A program made the position numbers and the translations under genes. Below, piece by piece: positions 1-7,337 of a stretch of DNA of 64,000 nucleotides. The number at the start of each line of letters is the position of its first letter. Positions within the stretch are counted from its first letter, which is position 1. This DNA comes from Streptomyces djakartensis (lineage in GTDB: Bacteria; Actinomycetota; Actinomycetes; Streptomycetales; Streptomycetaceae). Under the pieces are notes generated by a model, which saw nothing but the letters and a program-made list of their open reading frames with translations, was not told the origin of the DNA and searched no databases. The stretch is taken from NCBI RefSeq assembly GCF_014651075.1, contig NZ_BMWE01000022.1, positions 49,309 through 113,308 of the forward strand, in the 5' to 3' direction.

Positions 1-1732
1 ACGTGTCGTCCGGCGCCCCCGAGAGGAGCAGGGTCGCTCGGCCTCCGTCCTGCTTACGCAGCAGGCGGATGGCGTCGGCGGCTGCCGACGGGGCCGTGAC
101 GGCCAAGGCGTCAGCGGCGACACCGAACGCCGCGGCGAGGGCGACCTCATGCCCCGGGGTCACCGTCAGGAGTTCCGCCGCCGGTCCCAGCAGGCCGGAG
201 AGACGGTCCTTCGCCGCGAGCAGTGTTCCGGTGCCGTCCTTGCGGCGGAGCCCCAGCGCCAGCGCCTCGTGGCGGGCCTGGGTGGCGGCTCTTCTGCGTT
301 CCGCCGCGGTGGCCGCCTCGCGGGCTGCGGTGAGGGCGGTCTCGGCCTCGGCCAGCCGCTGTTTCGCCGCCTCGTGCCGTTCGGCGAGCTCGGCGTCACC
401 GGCGTCGAGGCCGTCGACCTCGGCCTTGAGTGCCTCGTACTCCTCCTGGGCGGCGACGGCGCGTTCCCGGGCCTCGTCGCGGGCGGCGGCCAGACGCTCG
501 ATCTCGGCCTGGGCCGAGGCGGCGCGCGAGCGGGCCGCGTTGACCTGTCCGCTGAGCCGGGCCAGTCCCTCGCGCCGGTCGGCGATGGCGCGGGCGACGT
601 CCTTCAGGCGCCGCTCCTCCTCGCTCAGCGCGCGTTCCAGTTCGGCACGGTGGGCGACCGTGTCCTCCAGGGCTCGTTCGGCCGCCTCCAGGGCGGCCTC
701 CAGCTCCGCCTCCTGCTCGCGGATGCGGGCCGCCTCGCGTTCCAGGTCCTCGGGGTCGCGGCCACGCCGCTCCTCGGGGGGCGCGGAGGTGGCGCTCTTC
801 ACCCGGGCGTCGGCCAGCGAGATCGTGCCGCGTACCCGCTCGGCGAGCTGGGAGAGCTCGTACCAGGTCTGCTGGGCGCGCTGGAGGCGTGGCGTGAGCT
901 GCCGCACCTCGTCCTCCAGGAGGGCCTCGCGCTGGAGGGCCTTGCGCAGCTCCTGCTCGGCGGCCTCCTTGCGCTCCTTCAGCGCGGCCTCGTCGGCGAC
1001 CTCGGCCTTGAGGGCTTCCCGCAGTCGTACGAGGTCGTCGGCGAGGAGGCGGAGACGGGCGTCGCGCAGGTCGGCCTGGATGACGGCGGCCCGTCGCGCC
1101 ACCGCCGCCTGGCGGCCCAGCGGCTTCAGCTGGCGGCGCAGTTCGTCGGTCAGGTCTTGCACGCGCGCGAGGTTGGCCTGCATCGCGTCCAGCTTGCGCA
1201 GCGCCTTCTCCTTGCGCTTGCGGTGCTTGAGGACGCCCGCGGCCTCCTCGATGAAGGCGCGGCGGCCCATGGGGTCGGCGTGCAGCACGGAGTCGAGCTG
1301 GCCCTGCCCGACGATGACGTGCATCTCACGGCCGATGCCGGAGTCGGAGAGGAGCTCCTGGATGTCGAGGAGACGGCAGGTGTCGCCGTTGATCTGGTAC
1401 TCGCTGCCGCCGTTGCGGAACATGATCCGCGTGATGGTGACCTCGGCGTACTCGATGGGCAGGGCCCCGTCGGAGTTGTCGATGGTCAGCGACACCTCGG
1501 CGCGGCCCAGGGGCGGACGGCCGGTGGTGCCGGCGAAGATGACGTCCTCCATCTTGCCGCCGCGCAGCGATTTGGCGCCCTGCTCGCCCATGACCCAGCT
1601 GAGGGCGTCCACGACGTTGGACTTGCCCGAGCCGTTCGGTCCGACGACGCACGTGATCCCGGGTTCGAACCGGAGTGTGGTCGCCGAGGCGAACGACTTG
1701 AACCCGCGGAGGGTCAGGGCCTTGAGGTGCAC
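1..1732 (-). CDS. smc: Chromosome segregation ATPase SMC, N-terminal part (cut by window edge)
   Basis: SMC homodimers with ScpAB organise and segregate the nucleoid. The 577 visible codons start at a GTG (MHLKALTLRGFKSFA). The N-terminal half of the ATPase head carries the Walker A loop GPNGSGKS at residues 31-38. The Q-loop region reads VIVGQGQLD near residues 149-157. From about residue 170 the sequence is a long Glu/Arg/Ala-rich coiled coil. The last visible part (around residues 520-577, near LLGPAAELLTV) looks like the beginning of the hinge. The second coiled coil, the C-terminal head and the stop lie outside the window. No strong Shine-Dalgarno site is visible, but the conserved HLKALTLRGFKSF start supports this codon. 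Family assignment is certain. Confidence 0.97.
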   Translation of the reverse strand, partial: MHLKALTLRGFKSFASATTLRFEPGITCVVGPNGSGKSNVVDALSWVMGEQGAKSLRGGKMEDVIFAGTTGRPPLGRAEVSLTIDNSDGALPIEYAEVTITRIMFRNGGSEYQINGDTCRLLDIQELLSDSGIGREMHVIVGQGQLDSVLHADPMGRRAFIEEAAGVLKHRKRKEKALRKLDAMQANLARVQDLTDELRRQLKPLGRQAAVARRAAVIQADLRDARLRLLADDLVRLREALKAEVADEAALKERKEAAEQELRKALQREALLEDEVRQLTPRLQRAQQTWYELSQLAERVRGTISLADARVKSATSAPPEERRGRDPEDLEREAARIREQEAELEAALEAAERALEDTVAHRAELERALSEEERRLKDVARAIADRREGLARLSGQVNAARSRAASAQAEIERLAAARDEARERAVAAQEEYEALKAEVDGLDAGDAELAERHEAAKQRLAEAETALTAAREAATAAERRRAATQARHEALALGLRRKDGTGTLLAAKDRLSGLLGPAAELLTVTPGHEVALAAAFGVAADALAVTAPSAAADAIRLLRKQDGGRATLLLSGAPDDT

Positions 1733-1852
1733 GCCGCCGGACTCTACCGCCCGGGTTCGTCTCACTCCATGAACCCACGGTTTCGCCGCTGAACGCGCAG
1801 GGCACACCAAACGTTAAAGACGGTGAAAGGATGCGGGGGAAACGAAAGAAAG

Positions 1853-1875
1853 AAGGGACGCCGACGGCGTCCCTT
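1853..1875 (-). terminator. Intrinsic terminator after the small coiled-coil gene
   Basis: Perfect 10-bp stem (AAGGGACGCC / GGCGTCCCTT) with a GAC loop. On the minus strand it is followed by the T-rich tail CTTTCTTTCG. It lies about 70 nt after the stop of the 67-residue gene and separates it from smc. Confidence 0.8.
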
Positions 1876-1946
1876 GCACTTCTGACAACTGAGCGGCTGT
1901 GACGGGCGGCCCGACCACTGCTTGCCGATGTGGAGCGGTGCAGTGA

Positions 1947-2150
1947 TCAGGTGAGCGCAGGCTCCGCCTGGTGTGCGTCAACGCTCTCCATGATCCTGTC
2001 GTGAGAAGCGGCAGCCGTCAGCGCTTCGTTCTCCGCCTGGATCCGTACGAGCTCGGATTCCAGGTCCTGGACGCGCTGCTGGAGCCGTCGCATCTCGGCG
2101 AGGAGTCGAGGGTCGGAGCCGCCGACGTAACCGAGAAGCGCCTTTGCCAT
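1947..2150 (-). CDS. Small coiled-coil protein, 67 aa, function unknown
   Basis: The protein starts MAKALLGYVGG, and residues 18-45 form a heptad-like helix (LLAEMRRLQQRVQDLESEL). The tail is short and acidic to neutral. There is no signal peptide or membrane segment, so it is probably a small cytoplasmic dimer. The ATG was chosen because GGAGG stands 10 nt upstream and the conserved-looking protein begins there. A longer in-frame ORF reaches 2255 but its extra part looks non-coding. It is a single gene with its own terminator. I recall such proteins as conserved hypotheticals in Streptomyces but know no function. Confidence 0.75.
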   Translation of the reverse strand: MAKALLGYVGGSDPRLLAEMRRLQQRVQDLESELVRIQAENEALTAAASHDRIMESVDAHQAEPALT

Positions 2151-2165
2151 GATGGATGGTCCTCC

Positions 2166-2490
2166 ACAATGAGTGACCGACCGATGCGGTGTGGGTCGTG
2201 AGGGATTCGCACCCGCAGCTTGGCAGGGCCTGGAGTTGTGCTGCCGTTCAGCCATGCCAAACAGCTAAGGTGCGCGGGGCTTTCAGCGTCTCACCAAAAA
2301 GTTTGACGGTCAACACGATCACGCCCCGTATTGGGGGCAACCCGGGCGCAAGCGGCCAAGAACGGCGGCGCTGCGGCTTCTGCGGGCCCCTGGGGGCGTG
2401 GCGATCATCCTTGCGTGTGCGGCCGTCCAGGGCAAGCGTTTCTCGGCAATCACCAGCGGGTTTCCGTCCCCGCCGGCCCTCGGGGGCGGT
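2166..2490. other. Gene-free stretch with a tRNA-like remnant
   Basis: No convincing gene is seen. Read on the minus strand, about 2262 to 2196 holds a D-arm-like segment (GCTGAACGGCAGC) and a T-arm-like segment (GGGTGCGAATCCC) at roughly tRNA spacing. No matching acceptor stem or clean anticodon arm could be built. It may be a decayed tRNA or chance. The remainder is GC-rich leader sequence ahead of the small coiled-coil gene. Confidence 0.3.
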
Positions 2491-2521
2491 CCGCCGGGCG
2501 GCCATGAGGGCCGCCCGGCGG
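2491..2521 (-). terminator. Terminator after acylphosphatase
   Basis: Perfect 13-bp GC stem (CCGCCGGGCGGCC / GGCCGCCCGGCGG) with a 5-nt loop, starting 7 nt after the acylphosphatase stop. There is no U-tract, which is common for Streptomyces terminators. Confidence 0.75.
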
Positions 2522-2528
2522 TGCCGGA

Positions 2529-2810
2529 TCAGCGGATGGCGAAGCCCTCGTAGCCGCCGCGAGGTGTGTCCCACATCTCGGTGACACCCTCCACGCTGCC
2601 GGGCGTGTCGTCACTCCCGAGCCATTCCAGGAGACCTTCACAGCTCTCTCGCGCGCCCTCCGCGACGACCTGGACCCGCCCATCGCCCAAATTGAGAGCA
2701 AAACCACTCAGGCCGCCGATCTCCAGGGCCTTGGCCCGGGTGAACCAGCGGAAACCCACACCTTGGACACGTCCGCGCACCCAGGCGACCAATCGCACGT
2801 CCTCGCTCAT
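2529..2810 (-). CDS. acyP: Acylphosphatase
   Basis: Hydrolyses carboxyl-phosphate bonds of acyl phosphates in the cytoplasm. The 93 residues match the family's usual length. The first signature GRVQGVGFRWF lies at residues 13-23 and contains the phosphate-binding Arg21. The second, GFALNLGDGRVQV, starts at residue 36 and contains Asn40, the residue that orients the catalytic water. The gene stands alone, divergent from the CAP-domain gene, and is closed by its own terminator. The ATG (MSEDVRLVAW) is the only sensible start. Confidence 0.93.
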   Translation of the reverse strand: MSEDVRLVAWVRGRVQGVGFRWFTRAKALEIGGLSGFALNLGDGRVQVVAEGARESCEGLLEWLGSDDTPGSVEGVTEMWDTPRGGYEGFAIR

Positions 2811-2971
2811 GACTGCAACCTAACCGCCTGATCTCCCGCCGGGCACTTCCTCCACTTGCGCCATGCGGTACCGTCCCCACCCAACGAATCTCATATGAAA
2901 CTCACACGATCTAGTGGGTTTGGTGTTGATCTCGAGGACGAGTCGACCGCCAGGACGAGGAAGGCCAGGAC

Positions 2972-4126
2972 ATGGGACGCCACCGACGCTCCGCCGACGG
3001 CCGCGCCGCCACGGGCCGCGCCGGGGGGATCGCGCATGCCGACGGCTTCGCGGAGAGCCACGACCCGCGGTACTCCCCCGCGGGTGACGACGCGCCGACG
3101 ATGGGCATCGCGCCCTACCTGAACCCGGAGGCGTACGCCGGCACCTACGCCAAGAGCGAGGCCTACCTGTTCGAGGAGGGCTCAGGGGCGGGTGGCCAGT
3201 ACGCCGCTGTCCCCGGCCCCCGGACCGGCGACACGGCCGTCTTCGCGGCCGACGGCTTCGAGCCCGACGCCGGGGCCCGGCGCCACGGCTCCCACCGGCG
3301 CCGCAAGAAGACCGCCAAGCCGATGCGCGCCGGACTGCTCGGTGTTTCCGCCGCGGTCGCCCTCGGTACGGTCGCGGTGGCCACGGGCGCGGTGCCCGGC
3401 CTCGACAACTACAAGCTCGGCGGCGACAGCGGCGGCGACAAGGTGCAGGCCGCGGACACGCCCACGAACTCCCCGAGTGAGCTGGGCGGCGCCTCCGGCG
3501 ACGCGGACGGCCGGGGCTCCACGCCCACGAGCCGCAACGCCGAACGCCCCGCCTCGCCGTCGCCGTCCGCCTCGAAGTCGTCGGCCGCGCCGACGAAGAC
3601 GCCGGAGAAGCCGGCCAGGACGCCGGAGAAGACCAGGACTCCGGAGAAGAAGCCGACGGCCACACCCAGCGAGAAGCCGGAGAACACGCCCTCCCGGACG
3701 GCCACCAGGGCGCCGGAGAAGCCCAGCGCCCCGGCCGCGCTCTCCGAGGAGTCCGCCGCCGCGGCCCAGGTGCTCAGCCTCGTGAACGAGGAGCGGGCCA
3801 AGGTGGGCTGCAGCCCGGTCGCCGCGAACAGCGCCCTGACCGAGCTGGCCCAGAGCTACAGCGAGGACATGGCCGCGCGGGGCTTCTTCGACCACACCGA
3901 CCCGAACGGCCGGACGCCCTGGGACCGGGCCGCGAAGGCCGGGATATCCAACCTCGGCGGGGAGAACATAGCCCGGGGCCAGGCCGACGCCGCGGCCGTG
4001 ATGGACGCGTGGATGAACAGCCCCGGCCACCGCGCCAACATCCTGAACTGCGACTTCAAGACGCTGGGTGTCGGTGTGAAGCTCGGGTCGGGCGGTCCGT
4101 GGTGGACCCAGAACTTCGGCTACTAG
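2972..4126 (+). CDS. CAP (SCP/PR-1) domain protein, membrane-anchored or secreted
   Basis: A 384-residue protein in four parts. It has a basic and acidic N-terminal region (1-119) ending in a RRRKK cluster, and one hydrophobic helix (about 120-142). A Pro/Thr/Lys low-complexity stalk with repeated TPEK-type units follows (about 150-250). The C-terminal CAP domain (about 258-384) carries the family blocks LVNEERAKVGC, HTDPNGRTPWDRA, GENIARG, MNSPGHRANILN and WTQNFGY. The long N-terminal cytoplasmic-like part makes this a type II anchor rather than a simple signal peptide. CAP proteins are usually extracytoplasmic and their biochemical role in bacteria is mostly undefined. The ORF begins with an ATG at the end of the divergent acyP promoter region. 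Confidence 0.9.
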   Translation: MGRHRRSADGRAATGRAGGIAHADGFAESHDPRYSPAGDDAPTMGIAPYLNPEAYAGTYAKSEAYLFEEGSGAGGQYAAVPGPRTGDTAVFAADGFEPDAGARRHGSHRRRKKTAKPMRAGLLGVSAAVALGTVAVATGAVPGLDNYKLGGDSGGDKVQAADTPTNSPSELGGASGDADGRGSTPTSRNAERPASPSPSASKSSAAPTKTPEKPARTPEKTRTPEKKPTATPSEKPENTPSRTATRAPEKPSAPAALSEESAAAAQVLSLVNEERAKVGCSPVAANSALTELAQSYSEDMAARGFFDHTDPNGRTPWDRAAKAGISNLGGENIARGQADAAAVMDAWMNSPGHRANILNCDFKTLGVGVKLGSGGPWWTQNFGY

Positions 4127-4139
4127 CCCCCGGCAGTCA

Positions 4140-4174
4140 CTAACCAAGAGTTAGCGCAGCGTGTTGGTTAGCGC
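4140..4174. promoter_or_regulatory. Candidate autoregulatory operator of the HxlR gene
   Basis: CTAACC (4140-4145) and GGTTAG (4166-4171) form an inverted pair. GTTAGCGC occurs twice (4150-4157, 4167-4174), and CTAAC-5-GTTAG is a smaller palindrome. A possible -35 TTGGTT (4164-4169) and -10 TACGCT (4185-4190) overlap these repeats. They would start transcription at or next to the ATG at 4197, so the mRNA may be leaderless. Autoregulation from such sites is common in HxlR/MarR-type regulators, but here it is inferred. Confidence 0.5.
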
Positions 4175-4196
4175 TGTGCTGGCGTACGCTGGGGCC

Positions 4197-4595
4197 ATGA
4201 CCACCACCCAGGAGCTCGCGGAGGGGCTGGACGACCTCCCGTACAACGTGTTCGCCAGGGCCTGCCCGTCGCGCGGCACGCTGGAGCATGTCACGGGCCG
4301 CTGGGGCGGACTCATCCTGTGCGCCCTGTTCGAGGGCTCCCTGCGCTTCAACGAGCTGCGGCGCCGCGTCGACGGGGTGAGCGAGAAGATGCTGTCCCAG
4401 ACGCTGCACGCGCTGGAGCGCGACGGCCTGGTGCACCGTGAGGCCCAGCCGACGAATCCGCCGCGGGTGGACTACGAACTGACGCCGCTGGGACACGGCG
4501 TCGCCGAGCGGCTGCACGCCATGGTCCACTTCGTGGAGGCCAACATGGACGAGGTGCTGGCCGCGCGCGAGCGGTACGACTCGGCTAGGGCGTGA
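4197..4595 (+). CDS. HxlR-family winged-helix transcriptional regulator
   Basis: A 132-residue DNA-binding regulator. Family blocks are visible: an early Cys (ARACPSRGTLEHVTGRWG), the recognition region LRFNELRRRVDGVSEKMLSQTLHAL, and the wing DGLVHREAQPTNPPRVDYELTPLG. The single Cys near residue 23 is at the position used for redox or quinone/aldehyde sensing in some HxlR members. The ATG at MTTTQELAEG was preferred over an upstream in-frame start because the promoter-like repeats lie between the two. The 3' end overlaps the convergent mutM by 11 bp. The target gene is unknown. Confidence 0.9.
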   Translation: MTTTQELAEGLDDLPYNVFARACPSRGTLEHVTGRWGGLILCALFEGSLRFNELRRRVDGVSEKMLSQTLHALERDGLVHREAQPTNPPRVDYELTPLGHGVAERLHAMVHFVEANMDEVLAARERYDSARA

Positions 4596-5445
4596 TCCGC
4601 GGCGGCCGCTGGCACTTCGGGCAGTAGTAGCTGGACCGGTTCATCCAGGGACGTCGGCGCATCGCCGTGCCGCAGCGTCGGCACGGCAGACCTTCCCGGC
4701 CGTACGCGTCGAGGGACCGGTCGAAGTAGCCCGACTCGCCGTTGACGTTGACGTACAGGCTGTCGAAGCTGGTGCCGCCCACCGCGAGGGCGGAATTCAT
4801 CACGTCCCGTACATGGCCCAGGAGCGACCCTGTACGCGGGCGGGTGAAGGTCGCGGTCGGGCGCTCGTAGTGGATCCGGGCGCGCCACAGGGCCTCGTCC
4901 GCGTAGATGTTGCCGACGCCGCTGATCAGCGACTGGTCGAGCAGCGCCCGCTTGATCGTGGACCGCTTGCGGCGCAGGGCCCGGTGGAAGGCCTCGTCGT
5001 CGAAGAGCTCGTCGAGCGGGTCGCGGGCGATGTGCGCGATGACGTCGGGCAGGCCGTCCGGGGTGTTGTCGTGCAGCGACAGCCCGCCGAAGGTGCGCTG
5101 GTCGACGAAGCGGAGCTCGGTGTCCAGGGCGTCGGTGAAGCGGACGCGGATGCGCAGGTGCTTCTCGTCCGGGGCGGTGTGCGGCTGGACCAGCAGCTGT
5201 CCGCTCATGCCGAGGTGAGCCAGGATCGACTGGTCCGTGTCCTCCAGAGGCAGCCACAGGTACTTGCCGCGGCGGCTCGGGACGCCGATGCGGTGACCTT
5301 TCAGGCGGTGCGCGAAGTCGTCGGCGCCCGCGACGTGGCGCCGCACCGCGCGCGGGTGCAGCACCTCCGCCTCGGCGACGGTCCGGTGGGCGACCCACCG
5401 CTCGAGACCGCGCCGGACGACCTCGACCTCGGGCAACTCGGGCAT
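4585..5445 (-). CDS. mutM: Formamidopyrimidine-DNA glycosylase (Fpg/MutM)
   Basis: Base-excision repair enzyme removing 8-oxoguanine and FaPy lesions with AP-lyase activity. The N-terminus MPELPEVEVVRRGL provides the catalytic Pro2 and Glu3, and Lys61 (RRGKYLWL) is in place. The helix-two-turn-helix region contains LISGVGNIYADEALWRARIH. The C-terminal zinc finger uses Cys255, Cys258, Cys275 and Cys278. The 286-residue length is typical. The ATG was chosen because Fpg must start MPELPE. It lies downstream of rnc on the same strand, a common actinobacterial neighbour pair. Confidence 0.97.
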   Translation of the reverse strand: MPELPEVEVVRRGLERWVAHRTVAEAEVLHPRAVRRHVAGADDFAHRLKGHRIGVPSRRGKYLWLPLEDTDQSILAHLGMSGQLLVQPHTAPDEKHLRIRVRFTDALDTELRFVDQRTFGGLSLHDNTPDGLPDVIAHIARDPLDELFDDEAFHRALRRKRSTIKRALLDQSLISGVGNIYADEALWRARIHYERPTATFTRPRTGSLLGHVRDVMNSALAVGGTSFDSLYVNVNGESGYFDRSLDAYGREGLPCRRCGTAMRRRPWMNRSSYYCPKCQRPPRITP

Positions 5446-5557
5446 GGGGTCCCCCGTCACGAACCTGTTGGATGACCGGAGCGCCCGCCCAGGGCAGGGG
5501 GCGGGCGCTCGGGTGCGCTGTGCTGCGCCGGCCGGCTGGGGCGCCGGGCGGCGGCTG

Positions 5558-6370
5558 TCAGCCGTCGACGCTGCCGTCGACGGCCGTGTGGGCGGCATGG
5601 GCGGCTGCCGTCTGCGTCGCCTCGGCGGCCTTCGCCGCCTTGGCGCGCTCGTCCGCCGCAGCCCGGATGGACCGCCAGGCGGATTCCGCGGCCTGCTGCT
5701 CGGCCTCCTTCTTGCTGCGGCCGGTGCCGGTGCCGTACGAGACGCCTCCGACGCGGGCGGCAGCAGTGAAGGTCTTCTCGTGGTCGGGGCCGGTCTCGGT
5801 GACGAGGTACTCGGGCACGCCGAGCCCCTCGGTCGCGGTGAGCTCCTGGAGACTGGTCTTCCAGTCCAGGCCGGCTCCGAGGTTGGAGGACTTCTCGATC
5901 AGGGGGTCGAACAGGCGGTGCACGAGCTCCGCCGCGCAGTCCAGGCCCTGGTCGAGGTAGACCGCGCCGATCACCGCTTCGAGCGTGTCGGCGAGGATGG
6001 ACGCCTTGTCCCGGCCGCCCGTGCCCTCTTCACCGCGGCCGAGCCGGATGAAGGAGCCCAGGTCGAGCCCACGGCCCACCTCCGCGAGCGCACGCGAGTT
6101 CACCACCGCGGCCCGGAGCTTGGCCAGCTGGCCCTCGGGCAGGTCGGGGTGGGTTCGGTACAGCGTGTCCGTGACGACGAGGCCGAGCACGGAGTCCCCG
6201 AGGAACTCCAGTCGCTCGTTCGTCGGCAGACCGCCGTTCTCGTACGCGTACGAACGGTGGGTCAGCGCTCGCACCAGAAGGGCGGACTCGACCTTGTAGC
6301 CGAGCCGCCCTTCCAGAAGCGTGTGGGACGAGGCCTGGTTGTCCGCAGAGTTTTTCTTCGGCGTGGACAC
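5558..6370 (-). CDS. rnc: Ribonuclease III (AbsB homologue)
   Basis: Double-strand-specific endoribonuclease for rRNA and mRNA processing. In S. coelicolor its loss (absB) affects antibiotic production. The 270-residue protein carries the RNase III signature NERLEFLGDS with catalytic Glu52, Glu55 and Asp59. The second acidic pair sits in LADTLEAVIGAVYLD. The C-terminal dsRNA-binding domain includes TSLQELTATEGLGVPEY and GTGRSKKEAEQQAA, followed by an Ala-rich tail. The GTG start (VSTPKKNSAD) is preceded by GAGAGG at good spacing. An upstream extension to 6481 runs through rpmF and is spurious. It follows rpmF by 19 bp. Confidence 0.96.
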   Translation of the reverse strand: MSTPKKNSADNQASSHTLLEGRLGYKVESALLVRALTHRSYAYENGGLPTNERLEFLGDSVLGLVVTDTLYRTHPDLPEGQLAKLRAAVVNSRALAEVGRGLDLGSFIRLGRGEEGTGGRDKASILADTLEAVIGAVYLDQGLDCAAELVHRLFDPLIEKSSNLGAGLDWKTSLQELTATEGLGVPEYLVTETGPDHEKTFTAAARVGGVSYGTGTGRSKKEAEQQAAESAWRSIRAAADERAKAAKAAEATQTAAAHAAHTAVDGSVDG

Positions 6371-6389
6371 AGTGCCTCTCACCAGCCGC

Positions 6390-6563
6390 TCAGACCTCGA
6401 GGACCTGGCGCTTGTTGTAGGTGCCGCACGACGGGCACGCGATGTGCTGCTGCTTGGGCTCGTGGCAGCGCTCGCACGCAACCAGGGTGGGGACCGCAGC
6501 CTTCCACTGCGACCGGCGGTGGCGCGTGTTGCTGCGCGACATCTTCCGCTTCGGAACAGCCAC
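6390..6563 (-). CDS. rpmF: 50S ribosomal protein bL32
   Basis: A 57-residue ribosomal protein (AVPKRKMSRSNTRHRRSQW). It keeps the zinc-ribbon cysteines CERC and CPSC, so it is the zinc-binding form. The GTG start is preceded by AGGAGA and lies 2 bp after the stop of the DUF177 gene, so the two are almost certainly co-translated. DUF177-rpmF-rnc-mutM is a widely conserved order. Confidence 0.96.
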   Translation of the reverse strand: MAVPKRKMSRSNTRHRRSQWKAAVPTLVACERCHEPKQQHIACPSCGTYNKRQVLEV

Positions 6564-6565
6564 GG

Positions 6566-7210
6566 CTACTTCTCCTGCTTCTCGTCGACGCCCGGTTCGG
6601 CGCCGCTCATCTCGTCCTTCTCGCCGTCCTTCATGGTGTCGGCGAGTCCCTGCAATGCCGCCCAACGGATGTCGACGGCGTCGTGGTGGTGGTCCGGGTC
6701 GTCCGCCAGCCGCGCGCCGCACTCGGCGCACAGACCAGGGCAGTCTTCCTGGCACACCGGCTGCATCGGCAGTGCGAGCACCACCGCATCACGCAGCACG
6801 GGCTCGAGGTCGAACAGGCCGTCCTCGAGGAAGAGCCTGTCCTCGTCGTCCTCGGCGTCGTCGCCCGGTTCCGCGATCGCGCGGCCCCGGTCGTCGGCGT
6901 CAGGGTACGAGAACATCTCCTGGAAATCCGCTTCGACGTCCATCCGAAGCGGCTCCAGACACCTTACGCACTCCCCCTCGGCGCCGGCACGGGCGGTGCC
7001 CGTGACGAGCACCCCTTCCATGACCGACTCCAGACGGAGGTCGAGCTCCACCGGGGCGCCTTCCGGCACTCCGATGACTCCCTTGATACCGAAGTCCTTG
7101 GGAGCGTCGACCGTGCGGGTCAGGCGCTGCAGCGCACCGGGCCGCCGGCCCAGCTCGTGTGTGTCGAACACGAGGGGGTTGCGGTGGTCGAGGCGGGCGT
7201 TCAGAGCCAT
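6566..7210 (-). CDS. DUF177 (YceD-family) protein, 23S rRNA accumulation protein
   Basis: A 214-residue YceD/DUF177 protein. Visible family marks are the metal-binding-like cysteines ECVRCLEPL and PVCQEDCPGLCAECG, and the closing DIRWAALQGL. YceD is linked with 23S rRNA accumulation in E. coli and plants, and the gene is almost always upstream of rpmF, as here. The charged C-terminal tail after about residue 195 looks disordered. The ATG start (MALNARLDHRNPLVFD) fits the family's N-terminus. Confidence 0.93.
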   Translation of the reverse strand: MALNARLDHRNPLVFDTHELGRRPGALQRLTRTVDAPKDFGIKGVIGVPEGAPVELDLRLESVMEGVLVTGTARAGAEGECVRCLEPLRMDVEADFQEMFSYPDADDRGRAIAEPGDDAEDDEDRLFLEDGLFDLEPVLRDAVVLALPMQPVCQEDCPGLCAECGARLADDPDHHHDAVDIRWAALQGLADTMKDGEKDEMSGAEPGVDEKQEK

Positions 7211-7337
7211 TCCTGCTTTCGATCTCGTAGCTCAGAGGGTTGCTGCCCTTCGATGTTCCGGGCAGCGTTGATCGCGGACGTACGCGCGACCGAAGAGCCA
7301 GGATACTGGACCATTCGCTGTCGGCCCAATCCGGTGC

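Noticed and set aside
3..1792. Long plus-strand ORFs opposite smc
   Set aside because: They are Ser/Arg- and Gly/Leu-rich antisense frames, while the minus strand encodes a clear SMC head and coiled coil.
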